A stretch of 64,000 nucleotides of DNA from Clitopilus passeckerianus (taxonomy: Eukaryota > Basidiomycota > Agaricomycetes > Agaricales > Entolomataceae): contig CALYLX010000150.1 in NCBI GenBank assembly GCA_944990035.1, forward strand, positions 372,001 to 436,000. Reading direction: 5' to 3'. Positions 1-10,692 of the stretch are shown piece by piece (the stretch's first letter is position 1; the number at the start of each line of letters is the position of its first letter). Both the position numbers and the translations under genes were made by a program. The notes below the pieces were generated by a model. It saw only the letters and a list, made by a program, of their open reading frames with translations, was not told the DNA's origin and ran no database searches.

Positions 1-1798
1 TGAGCGTTAGCCGTCGAGTTCTCACTTCATTCAAGAGAGAGAACGTAAAGAGAAAAGGGAGAACAAGATGAGAAAGAGCGAGGAAAAGTCGAACTCACCC
101 CCCTCATAACCTTTGCATACTCCTCACTCATAACCTCCTGCACCACCCTCTCCATATCATCCTTCACAGCCTCTACACCCTTCTTCGTCCACTCTTCAAT
201 CTTCTCGTCTGTGGCGTCTTTGGACCAGTCGGGGGAGAGGGCTTTGTTGCCTGTACGTGTGTATCCATTGAGTATTGGGTATAGAGGAAAGCAAGGCAGA
301 CTCACCACCCTCAATCTCGGCCCCCACAACTGGCGCCAGCGCCTCAACCAACTTCCTCATCGCATACACGATCATACTCGGCTGATACTTGTACGCATAC
401 CTTCCACTCTCGTCCGTGTGATTACAGATATGCAGGCGATCGAAGACGTCCATGAAGGCGTAGGGGCCGTAGTCGATGGTTAGGCCTAGGAGGCTTACAC
501 TTCGAGGTAGAGCGTTAGCAGAATTGAGGGGTGGAGGGAGGAGAGAGTACTGACTTGTCGGTATTAATAACCCCATGCATGAATCCATACCCCTGCCACC
601 CCGCCACCATCCTCGCATTCCTCCTCCCCACTTCCAGAACTAATTCCTTCCCCCACCCCTCGCCATCCTTTGTAGGTAAATCAAGCACCCCCGGACCCCG
701 GACCCACTCCCCCAACCTCCACAACGCCTCCAAATCCTTCTCCTGCTGGCCTCCACCAAAGAAAAACATCCCGGTTGGTGCGTTCAAGGCCTCGAAATTC
801 CCGATCCTCAAAAAACTGGGAGCTACCCTCGCCATCACGCTCGCCTTTTCTACTTTCTCCCTGTGGACTGGGAGTTGGGGGAGAGCGATCAAAGAGAGAG
901 ACCGTGTGGTGGGGATACGGAGGGCGTGCATGTGTTCGGAGGCGAGGTATTCGCGGATGGAGGAACGGATGACTGCGAGGCCGTCTGCGGTGCGAGAGAA
1001 AGGGGTGCGGCCCGCGCCCTTGAGTTGGAGTTCGTAGGTTGTGCCGGTAGTGGGGTGGGGTGATACGACTATCGGGCGAGTTAGAGGATATAAGTAACTA
1101 AGGAGATACATGGAAGACTCACGTATACTCGTAGCCCTGCCATCCCCAAGCTGACCTGCCCAGCTTCCGAACTGGTGGCCGGAGTATCTGACCGACCACG
1201 GTGCAAAGTCGTCAGACATGAGGACGCTCTTCCCACTGAGGACGTCGATGAGTTCTTCCCTTGCTTTGATTGCTTGGTCGTTATCGGAGGGTTGTCCCTC
1301 CTCTCCTGTGGTGAGAGAAGGAACACCCAAAAGGGCGAATGCATCTCCAACATCGAGATGCGGGAAACAGTCCCGGAGACCAGATTCGCTCAAGCCAAGG
1401 AGGACGGCGGGTTGATCTCTATTCTTAGCGTCGTAGAGGCGTAAGGGAGATGTCGAGTTTGGATTTCTAAGATGAACTGCCTCTCGCTCACTCAGCCATT
1501 TCTCGATGTATCCGCTCTTGTCGTTTTCGTATTTGTCTTGCTCATCCGGACCGGGTGGGTCGATGTCGTAGGGGAATGGGATTGGGAAAGGAGTGACGAA
1601 GGAAAAGTGCGATGATGGAGAGAGTAAGCGGGCTCTTCGTTGGATGCTTGGGTTTGTGCTCAACACAGAACGAAGAAAGTGACCAGGTGACGGTGTGTGC
1701 GTGTCCGGTGTTAAATTCGCCGTCAACAATTTATTCTTTGCAGGAATGGGGAGATTAGCGATCGAGTGCTTTGCCATGATTCGAGAAGAGAAGAACAT
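1..1798 (-). CDS. FMP40: Selenoprotein O-like protein adenylyltransferase (SelO/Fmp40), 3' end outside the window
   Basis: SelO family members are pseudokinases that transfer AMP to Ser/Thr/Tyr of targets, usually in mitochondria, and are tied to redox stress. The protein starts at 1798 (a second Met lies 7 codons in). Family blocks are clear: YSGHQFGSWAGQLGDGRA, ELQLKGAGRTPFSR, RSSIREYLASE, VARVAPSFLRIGNFE, and after an intron LLGLTIDYGPYAFMD followed by CNHTDESGRYAYKYQP. Introns seen: about 1069-1122 (in frame, so readable through), about 500-555, and one splitting EIEGG from NKALSPDW near 255-305. Exon sequence is certain down to about 99; the C-terminal portion lies beyond the left edge. 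The conserved selenocysteine/cysteine tail cannot be judged. The gene is transcribed toward the window edge, back to back with nothing resolved upstream except the GTPase gene on the same strand. Identification is firm. Confidence 0.93.
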
Positions 1799-1802
1799 AG
1801 TA

Positions 1803-2616
1803 TTACGTCATTCTATTCACACTCTTGTACCTTTTTCTCTTCTCCATTAGTAAACTATTCAATATCTCAACTCCACTTCCTTTGCTCAACCAGAACCTCT
1901 TCACGATCGCGCCCTCTTCTTCTCTCCACCAAATATCCTTCAACTCTCTCTCCCGATCCAATGCCAGACTCAGCCCTTTCCCTGTAGCGAGATCAACGAC
2001 GTCCTCCCACCCAGTCGTAACAAGCAAAACACTCTCAGAGTATCCCTCCAGCAGCTGCATCATCCTCCCCACCTTTCCTCTCCCCCTCCGCTCGCAGATA
2101 TTATGCATGTAAATCACACCACCCAGTTTCATCCCCGCATAATACGACGACGCAAGCCACGTCCCCACCCGCCTCAACACCTCCACATTCGATGGATAGC
2201 TGTCATCAAACCCAGGCGTGTCCACCACGATCACCCGTCGGCCAGCGAGGGTGGGATGGCGTGTAGCAAGGAGCTCGGGGGAGATGCAAGCGTATGATAT
2301 AGAGGACGTGCAGGATGAAAGGGAAGATGATACGGGCATCAGTGGTTGCCCGAGGAGGGTATTGATGAATGTGCTTTTGCCAACGCCGGTTTTGCCTATC
2401 ACTCTACGCGTCCGTGTCAATACCTATGCAAATGGCGGTGGAGAGGACTCACGGAATAACGATATCACTTCTACACCCATCCCTCACAATCTCATCATCC
2501 ACACTAGCATTCTTCTTCAAGTTCTCTAGCCTCTTACTCGACCTCCATCCTTTTATCCCTGACTTGGCTTTGGCGCTGGCCTTTTCTCGAGCCTTCGTCT
2601 TGTCTTTGGCCATCAT
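1803..2616 (-). CDS. Small P-loop GTPase-like protein, AIG1/TRAFAC type, copy 1 (254 aa)
   Basis: Two exons (2616-2453 and 2403-1803) with a 49-bp intron that splits the conserved IP|VIG join just before the P-loop. The basic N-terminal tail (rich in K/A) is followed by a canonical Walker A, GKTGVGKST, near residue 60, a G3 motif VDTPGFDD, and the block WLASSYYAGMKLGGVIYMHNI that marks this fungal family. The G4 position reads TTGWEDV and lacks the classic N/TKxD, so guanine specificity is uncertain. The function is unknown; homologous proteins are usually annotated only as G-domain or P-loop NTPase proteins. It stops just 5 bp from the start of the SelO gene and is the only copy here with both motifs canonical. 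It belongs to a local family with the genes at 4339, 6124 and 8815. Confidence 0.85.
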
Positions 2617-2639
2617 GTGCACGTCGACTGTCGACCGGA

Positions 2640-3860
2640 CAGCTGCTTCAAGACCCTCTCGGCACGTCTTTTATGAACGTCAAACCAGAAAGCGTTGATA
2701 CCACGCTCATTCCTCAGCCTCGTGTCGTATACCCTCGAGTGCTCAGACCTCGATCATGCCTTTATCTCCTGTTTCATCCGCTGAGGTGAGTTGCAACAGA
2801 TACACGTTTATCATACACCAGGACCTCACACTCAAGCTCCGGTTTAGACTCACGTACCTGGTTCAAGTCCTGGCATCCGCCGTGCGCGTGAACGGGAAGT
2901 GCGGGAGCTACTACAATCACACGGACATAACTGCCGCAACGAAATGGCAAGAAATGAAATACACCAGGCGCGTTCGTCCCCGAATCACTGGGACGCGTCC
3001 GATGGGGGCGAGTTGCCTCTTCCGCCTGTCTAGGTTTGAGCAGGAAGGCCTTTGCTTCCTCGGCTTGAAAAATCAAACATCTTTGTTTTGGCGTAAAAGC
3101 GAATTCCCTCCAATATGTGTATACCACCCGATCCTCGAGTCCGGGAAGAAACCCCCAGGCTTCAGGACCGGGATACTCCAGTGGTGAGTACCCGGAACTT
3201 GGTGGTCCGAATGTCGACACTAACATATACACCTTACTTGCTAGGCAATATAAGTTCTCCCTGTCACTAAGTCACTTGCCTTTCTTTCAATGACTCGACG
3301 AGCTATAGATCACACATCGCTCCCCTATCCATTCACACCACTGGTACGCATCTACCCGCTTGGACACAGGCATACTATAAACGTCATGTTGGATGGCAAG
3401 CCCGGGCCTGGCGCGATATCATCCAGACGCGACCAAGTCACGTGCTGGGAACGAGTTGCCTTATTCAGCCAGCTCAAGTCTGAGCAGGAAGGCTTTTATT
3501 CTTACCTGGCAATATCATGATTTAAACCCCTTCCTTTGCACCCCCACCCATTCTCCCCAGATATTCTGGAATGCCTGGGGGAGCTACCGATTAATCGATT
3601 AATTCTCGCTTATCCTGGTTAACCCCATGGTTTCTACGTCGCTTTGAGCTCGAAGCTGGCGGGGCATCTGCCTTAACGTTCCCAGCTCGATCCATCTTCT
3701 TGACACCAGGCCGTGGATCCTGGAAGTGGGTTTCAGGATGAGTTCCTGCTAGGGTGGTCGGTTGCTACAGACGTATTGCTGCTCTAGCTTCGCGCGGTTA
3801 CTTGTTAACCACTGGGACTCAACTGGTGTCAAGGTACTGAATAAAGTAGCTAAGCCTTAG
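2640..3860. repeat. Duplicated spacer, unit A (matches about 7580-8500)
   Basis: Long stretches of this non-genic DNA recur, diverged, after the relic at 7306-7580. Examples: the segment at 2655-2715 matches 7595-7660, the segment around 3190-3250 (GGTCCGAATGTCGACA) matches 8165-8215, and CAGACGTATTGCTGCTCTAG at 3767-3787 matches 8473-8493. There is also internal repetition: around 3010-3060 and 3450-3500 both carry GAGTTGCCT followed by TGAGCAGGAAGGC. No intact gene is visible. Conceptual translation on the minus strand (2774-3232) shows no recognisable family. I read it as flanking DNA carried along when the GTPase genes were duplicated. Confidence 0.6.
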
Positions 3861-4338
3861 GGTTTCCGGGTTGTCTATAAATCCCAATAGACCCGATTCA
3901 TCCAGGACCCAGTTGGGGTTCACCCCCAACCATTCCACCCAAATATATCATCCATCGTGACGTTCAGCGAAACCTCTCTTCCACAGGCGCTTGGTTGTCC
4001 AAACCGCCAGTGTGGGGTATAAACGTTTGCATCCAGCGACAAGAAATGAAAACCACCACCACGCCCGACGCGACGTTCTGTGAGAACGATTGGCCGGTTC
4101 TGGAAGGAGTTTTGGAGAATACCTTCGGTGGCGATCTGAACTGTCAACGTTCTTTCATTCTTGTCGTTTACAGTCCTAACCATCCTTGGTCAACGTCGGC
4201 TTCTGGTATACATGAGGTTGGGCATGCGGTTGCCTGTAGGTGGATTGGATGCGAAGGTTGAGAGTGCGAGTTGAACGGTTCCACCTCCGCATTCTGCACC
4301 TCCCAAAGGTGTATATCATCCTAGGACGATTGAAGCCG

Positions 4339-5225
4339 ATGGCTCCCAGCAAAGCAAAGCAACCTCTGAGCCAACAAAAAGAGCTCAGGTGTTTTAAAGA
4401 TGGCCAAGCGTCAGATATGATCATCCCGTAAGTGCTTTGCAGTCATGAACTGTATTCTTTTGGCTAATACGATCTCAAGGGTAATGGGTCATTTCGGTGT
4501 CGGGAAAAGCACAGTATGTCTCTAGTCATTGGATGATATTTGTTCATTCAACGTGGTATTTTTCTTTAGTTCATCAACACACTACTAGGAGGGACTGAGA
4601 TTATGAAGGTCGGACGTCACCTGGGCCTCAGCACGACCAATTTTCAAGGGGAAGTCGTCGATTGGACGTAGCTCGCCAAAATATGTACTGGATGGGGGGA
4701 CCGGCCTGTCATAATCATAGATACCAGGGCTCGACGAGGCCGGTGTCGACTCCGGCGCAGAAGTTCTTCAAGGTGTCGCCGCTTTGCTCGTTCCTTCGTG
4801 AGTTCGCCATCCATTCACCTTACACGGACCAATAATCTTCCGTTCAGCTATGGCAAGCACATGAAGTTGGGTGGAATTGTTTACCCCCAGGATATCACGG
4901 AGCGCACGCCCCGGGTAGATTTATACTGGGGCGTATAAGGAACGTTGTGGGACCGACACTCTCCCCCACTTTGTCTTGTGTTCGACGCGTTGGCCAATCA
5001 GCCCACCGGAAGACGGAAACGCTCGAGAACGAGAGAAGCGTCTAAGAGATATATTATGGGAAAACATGATCTGAAACGAGTCCAAAGTCAAGCGCTTCCA
5101 TAACACCCAGCCGTCAGCTTTTGGAATCATCGGGCACATCCTGGAATGTTATTTGAACGGAGAAGTGCTTCAGAGGAATACGAAGGCATCCTTCACCACT
5201 AGATTGAAGTCGTTGTTTAAATTGC
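4339..5225 (+). pseudogene. Dead GTPase-like copy 2
   Basis: The frame starts MAPSKAKQ, keeps the IIP|VMG splice join and a P-loop reading GHFGVGKST, with introns in the same places as the intact gene at 6124. After the second intron the reading FINTLLGGTE runs into a TAG at about 4667. The G3 region (near 4720) is shifted by one base, so the DTPG-like motif is broken, and a further stop (TAA, about 4937) follows the block MKLGGIVYPQDI. The tail still shows RFHNTQPSAFGIIGHILE against RFENTQHSAFEIIQIILE in the intact paralog. Multiple independent lesions make this a pseudogene rather than a sequencing slip. Confidence 0.85.
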
Positions 5226-5325
5226 AACCTGACGCTATCTGTTATTTAACTTAATTCATGTAATTCATCGGTTATATCGATAGAGAGGCCGGTCAACCAG
5301 CTTCGGGACGGATGTCGAGGTACAA

Positions 5326-5613
5326 TGAGCTCGGGTTGATACATACGTATGGTATGGACGACAAGCAGGATGTAAGACGATACGGGCGAGATGGTTGGGC
5401 GAGGTCCTTACGCCTGACTCGCCTACTAGTAGCGCTCGATCCTTGTATATATGGTGATGGACGGAACTCGTGGAATAACGACACTACTTCTGCAGCCACC
5501 CCTCACGACTTCACCATCCCCAACTCTAACCCGTGACTCGAACTCTGGCTGCCGCCGGCTTGGGTGCTTTGGCGCCGACCTTCTCCCCGAGTCTTCTTCT
5601 TGTCTGTCGGCAT
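5326..5613 (-). pseudogene. Relic of a GTPase-like gene (exon 1 and start of exon 2)
   Basis: Reverse-strand remnant aligned to the gene at 1803-2616. The start region reads MPTDKKKTRGE and the end of exon 1 still reads GCRSSVVIP, but the two are in different frames and the donor GT has become CG (CCACGAGTT). The stretch 5326-5425 matches the part of exon 2 around 2270-2370, including GAGCTCGGG. Everything from the G3 motif onward is missing. It sits head to head with the intact plus-strand gene at 6124, mirroring the pairing of 1803-2616 with the dead copy at 4339. Confidence 0.7.
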
Positions 5614-6123
5614 GGCGCGTATGATAAACATTGCCCATCATGTCTTTTAGTAACCCTCTTCCATGCTTCCCATGGAGATCTTTGTTCAGTCATTCCAGCT
5701 GATGACTTCAACGTATTCCTCAAAGGATCCAGACTGCATGCTATTACTCGAAGGCGTCACACCACCAGTCACATACTGCCTGGTTTCATGCGTTATATTT
5801 AATAGATAATTAATGAATCATGTGGATTCCATCTTGTTCTCTAGATGGATAAACCTCATAATACCCTAATCCGTCACTATCGCAAGCACCGCGCTCGCCG
5901 GGAGGGACGATTAAACATGAGGCGATAGAGTTTGAAGGGGAGTCGGAATGTGTTTCGTTCGAGGGTGCTACGACGCTCTACTTGACTGGGCCAAATACCT
6001 ACTTCGAGTTCACATGAGGCTGGACATGCGGCAGTCTGTCGGTAGACTAGATATAAGAAATAAGAGCGTGTGTCAAATGGCCCCTCCACCGCATTCGCAT
6101 CATCCTAGGCCGATTTGAAAACG

Positions 6124-7229
6124 ATGGCTCCCAGTAAAACAAAGAAAGCGAAAGTTGGGACCCGACGAACAGATATTATCAAAAGCGAGTTGGAGATTTT
6201 TGAAGGCGGTCAAGCGTCAGACGTGATCATCCCGTAAGTGCGTTGCAGTCATTGACTGTATTTCTGGCTAATACAACCTTCAAGTGTCATGGGTAAACCA
6301 GGTGTGGGGAAGAGTGAGGTAAGGCTTCTCAATCATCGGATGGGATTCCTTTGCTTAATCTCTACGTCCGTTCAGTTTGTCAGCAAACTCTTGGGAAAGC
6401 CTGCCATGGAGGCCGGACGTGACATTGGATCCCGCATGCCCGAAGTTCAATGTGAGGTCATCGATCCGGTGTTGATTACCAGAATATGCCCGAGATGGGA
6501 GGGTCACGGTCGCGTCGTTGTAGTCGAGATGCCAGGGTTCGCCAAGATCTGCGAGGACGATGAAGAGACACTTCGACGTATCGGTGCTTGGCTTGCCTCT
6601 TCGTGAGTTTGTATCCATTGACCTTGCCCGTACTATGCTATAAGCTTCCGTTCAGCTATGCCGATGACATGAAGTTGGGCGGAATTGTTTACCTTCACAA
6701 TATCGCGGAGAGAAAGATGGACGGTGCTGATGTGCGAAACCTCGAGATATTCAAGAAACTTTGCGGGAACAAGGCTCTCCGTGAAGTAGTTGTGGGTACA
6801 ACGAGATGGGAGGATGTCGAGCCAGAAGTTGGAGACACTCGAGAAAAGTCGTTCAGAGAGAAAGTCTGGAAAAAGATGATCGCCAATGGGTCTACGGTCG
6901 CACGCTTCGAGAACACCCAGCACTCGGCTTTTGAAATCATCCAGATAATTCTGGAACGTCATCTCAACAGGCCGGATGATTTTACGGCACTGCGTATCCA
7001 AGAAGAACTGGTAGACTCGAAGTGGGATATGCCGCGGACTGAAGCAGGGAAGAAGCTTCTTGCCCCGATTAAACCAATGATGGAGAAGTATAAGGGAGTA
7101 CACCCTATGGATGGCAAGGAGGAGGAGGAGGAGGAGTTAGGAAGGAAAGAGGGGGCACTACTGGTGCGCCGGATGAAAGCGATGCGTCTACCCATCTTCA
7201 CCAGATTGAAGGCGTCGTTTGGATTGTAA
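6124..7229 (+). CDS. Small P-loop GTPase-like protein, copy 3 (314 aa), non-canonical G3
   Basis: Four exons (6124-6233, 6285-6318, 6376-6602, 6656-7229) join in frame; the second exon is only 34 bp and holds most of the P-loop. The protein reads MAPSKTKKAK at its start, then IIPVMGKPGVGKSE: the Walker A consensus is kept but the residue after GKS is Glu. The G3 region is VVEMPGFAK instead of DTPG, which removes the Asp that would contact Mg2+ through water. The family block MKLGGIVYLHNIAER and the G4-like TTRWEDVE follow. The last 60 residues are charged, with a run of Glu (EEEEEE) near residue 285 and a basic end. Binding without efficient hydrolysis is an inference from these changes. No expression signal is obvious upstream. 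Confidence 0.82.
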
Positions 7230-7305
7230 TTTGGCGACATCTGTGATGATATCAACAGTATTCATCGTAGTAGCATGACAACGCCGGTCGAGCAGTGAGC
7301 TGGCG

Positions 7306-7580
7306 CCGAGCTCAGGCTTGGTGCATGCGTTTAATATGGACGACGTGCAAGATGGGCTGGCCAGGGAGGGTGTTAATAAGGTACTTTATTGGAGCATGCT
7401 TTGCCCGCCACTCTACACATCCGCATTCAATACCTGTGTGTAGGATGGCGGTTGGGACTCACGGAATAACAACATCACTTCATCACTTCATCACATTCTT
7501 CTTCATGTTCTCCAATCCTGGGCGGCATGCCTTGAGTCTTCGTCTAGCCTTCCTCTGCGGCATCAAGCTTGTATCATGAC
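7306..7580 (-). pseudogene. Second relic of a GTPase-like gene (around the first intron)
   Basis: Reverse-strand remnant resembling 2270-2600. The donor side of the first intron is still visible (ACTCACGGAATAAC at 7464-7477 matches 2447-2460), and the P-loop coding part around 7395-7415 is deleted or scrambled. Its order (relic, then duplicated spacer) reproduces the order of gene 1803-2616 and spacer 2640-3860. Confidence 0.6.
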
Positions 7581-8500
7581 CCGGACAGCAGTCTCAGGTT
7601 CTCCCGCCACGTCCTTATGAACGCCAAATGAGATAGCGCTGAGACCACCCTCATCCCATCCCCCGGCCACATGTCCTGGATCCTTAGGCCGCATTTTGGA
7701 TGTTGGTTGCATGGGCTTGGGTCCCTAAACTGCCCTCAGTTCTAATCGACGCTTGATCTCGTGATTCGTTGGAGGTTCGTAACCTACAAGAGATACAAAT
7801 TTATCGAGGCTCAAGCTCTGGTTTAGGCCCGAGTATGTGTATGCAAGCGGCCCTGAGATCCGTCGTGGAGGGAAGAGCAGGAGATAGTACGACATCAACC
7901 CGGACATGAATGTCACGCTGAATGGCAGGTGCGATATCATCCAAATCCACGCGTTGAAGCCGCCTATGAGGAGCCGGTTGCCTCTCCTATTTACCGTACT
8001 GTTGACTATTGATATATTGATAGCTCAAAGTGGTGAAATGAGAATTTTGATGAGAATTCACTCTGCCCGAGCTCGTTTGGCTATCTTTAGGAAGAAACCA
8101 GTATCTTTAAACTCTTGGCCTCAGGCCCTCGCACCAGAGACACTGGACCAGTGTGCCCGAAGTTGCTGGTCCGAATGTCGACAATAGCGTGACCAATTTG
8201 CTTGTCAGCATGAGGTATTATTTTATGTCTGTTTACCACTCGCCTGCCAGTGATCTTTAAAGTCTAAGAGATGCTGGACCGACTTGACAAGCTGCCGATT
8301 AGCTAATCGTATCGTAGTTCACGCCATGGTTTCTGCTCGTTGGACAGCGTGATTAAGAGCTCGCAGCCATGCATCTACCATCGTTTCGAGCTGGGTTCTT
8401 CTTCTTGGTATATTGGGGCCACGGATGAGAAGTCAGTCAGTATCTTGCTGAACCGCAATTCTACGTTGCTACTGACGTATTGCTGCTCTAGCCTCCCACC
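7580..8500. repeat. Duplicated spacer, unit B (matches about 2640-3860)
   Basis: See the matches listed for unit A. Unit B is shorter, with several deletions relative to unit A. No gene is visible. Its 3' side runs into the 3' flank of the intact gene at 8815. Confidence 0.6.
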
Positions 8501-8814
8501 GTCGCCAAGTATCCTTCAGCCTGAGGCGGCCTCAAGCGGAGTTCCTTGGAAAGCTGCCAAGACTCAAGTTCTATGTTACTCGATTACTCATAAATCCAAA
8601 TAAATAAATTGGTACTAGATTAATATAGTTCCTTCAAATACCCTTTAGTAGTGTTTCATCGAACGAGGACCTTTGACGGTTTCCCCCATCTTCGAATTCG
8701 TTACATCCGCCCAAAAGGAGAAGAAAAAAATCGCCGAGCTATATACCATCGTGTAGGTAGGTCGTCTGAACTCGTATGAAGCCCTTAAAAATAATGTCAT
8801 GCACAATCAAATAA

Positions 8815-9826
8815 TCAGAGTAACCGCCCAAAAAGCCTCCTCGGCTTGGCTATGCTACCAGTAGAATTCCTTCGGCCAAGGGGTGTGGGGGGTTGTTCTG
8901 TGGTAGGCGAAGATTCACGACTGCTTGAAAACAACCCTCTTGCAGCAGCAGTCTGCATGATCAAAAGGTGGTCCGAAACAATCTCGTCCTGGATCAGGAG
9001 TGACGCCGGGTCCTTTTCTGCTGCCGCATTGGTTGTCACCCTTTCGAGAATCAGGTGCAGGATGTCCCAGGCGCTTTCTGGCGTCGATTCATATTTCTTG
9101 ACCACCGCGCCCTTCCCGATAACTGTTTCCTCCCACACCCTAGTAATTTCGTCCTCCATTAGCTTTCTTGCCCTAACACGCTCTGCGAGGTGACGATTGA
9201 GGCCCTCATCCCACATAGTCGTGGCCATAACAACACGCTCCATAACTTCCTTCTTGTTCCCTACCAACCCTTGCAACAACCCGGCCATTTTCCTCGCTCT
9301 CCCTTCGTGGAACCTCCGATCAGAAATGTCATGAAGATAAACCATCCCCCCAAGTTTCATCCCGGTATAATACGACGAGGCAAGCCAGACGGCGATCTTG
9401 CGTAATATCTCGACATCAGGGAGTTGGTCATCTTGAAACCCAGGAGTGTCGACAAGGAGGACGCGGCGGCCAGCGAGGTGGGGGAAGCGGTCCGATATGA
9501 TTTTGGGGTCGACAACGGCGTAGCAGATGTCCGCAGTGCAGGGAGTCATCCCGTTGGACGTCTGCATCTCCTCTTTCCCAAGAATCTTGTTGATGAGGGT
9601 GCTACGGCCGACCCCTGTCTTTCCTATGATCCTGCACAGACCACATAGCTTAGTTCATACAACCATCGACACCAATCATCTAAAAGACTTACGGTATTAT
9701 AATGTCTGAAGGTTTCCCGTCCTTCATAATCTCCTTTTTGTCCTTAACCAATCCCTTTTGGCTCCTGTGAGGTTTCCATTCTTTATGTCTTGACGACCAA
9801 TTGAATTTTTCCTTGAAGCGCTCCAT
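8815..9826 (-). CDS. Small P-loop GTPase-like protein, copy 4 (316 aa), Walker A Lys replaced by Arg
   Basis: Two exons (9826-9693 and 9631-8815) separated by a 61-bp intron at the same IIP|IIG join as its paralogs. The N-terminus (MERFKEKFNWSS) is basic. The P-loop reads GKTGVGRST: the invariant Lys is Arg (codon at 9604-9606). G3 is canonical, VDTPGFQD, followed by WLASSYYTGMKLGGMVYLHDI. The G4 equivalent is TTMWDEG. The C-terminal 50 residues are Ser/Pro/Arg rich and end in RRLFGRLL. The reading frame is fully open and the codon pattern looks like its neighbours, so it is probably expressed, but the Lys-to-Arg change would be expected to weaken nucleotide phosphate binding. Function unknown. 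Confidence 0.85.
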
Positions 9827-10692
9827 GTCTTGCAGGCCGGGAGGATCGTAGACAGAAGGGTTTGGTAGGTAGGCGCCTTGCAGACCGAACAGCAGGCTTT
9901 ATCAAGCTTTCGGGGTTTACGGAACGTCTTCGTGTCTCGTGGTTAGTGCATTTGTGATTGTGACTTTTCTTATCGGGGTGGTAGCATCCGGCCGATCCTT
10001 CGAGGCACACAGCATGTCCAGGGCGTACACGATGCTGTGTCAGCTAGGGCACAAGGCGTTTTAGTTCCTCGTTCACCAGAGCACGGAAGTATGTGAGTTA
10101 GGCAGGCGGAGGAAAGACGCTTCGCCCAGACAGCTTAGTGAAGCAATCTGGCCGCTGGCCCGTGTTTATATTTGCAATCCTTGTGCGCGTTGTTTTGACG
10201 TAGGCAGAAAAACCGTCAACCCTTTCGCCTCAAGTATTCGTGATTGGTGTTTCGTTCGCTAGTGTTTAAAGTTCTACATTGCGGCGGCATAAATATCACT
10301 GAGAGGCCCTTGTAAGATACTTAGGCGAGCTGGATACATTTTCAGCTACGTTGTTGGGGTGGCCAGAGTGTCGATATGTCGATATGTGCTTGCAGGTACA
10401 ACTGAGAAAGCAATCGACGTGTTCTACAAAGACGGCTGGAAGCCGTGGGAATGCATGCATGCACCCACCTGGCCTGGGTTGTTCTCGGGCTCAGGCGCCT
10501 TTGTAAAGACTGGGATTCGAGCCAACCTCGAGGTGTACTCTGGCTAGGGATTCGTATTACTGCGAAGAACCTGTGTGGCGAGGGTTTTGCGCAATTGAAC
10601 TGCTCGCCTCCATCATACCTAATCCTGGCAATTTATCCTGTCCTTCAACAGTCTGTGATTCGCTGATTCGCTTTCAAGAAACTACTATTAGT
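9827..10692. other. Intergenic, divergent promoter region
   Basis: Lies between the 5' ends of the GTPase-like gene (minus) and the ASA1-like gene (plus). Contains a short tandem repeat TCGATATG at about 10371-10387. No coding or RNA feature seen. Confidence 0.4.

Noticed and set aside
2774..3232. Minus-strand open frame of 152 codons in the duplicated spacer
   Set aside because: Its matching region at 7580-8220 does not keep the frame, there is no family resemblance, and it lies in repeat DNA.
10511..10535. TTCGAGCC motif resembling a tRNA T-loop
   Set aside because: No acceptor or anticodon stem could be paired around it by eye.
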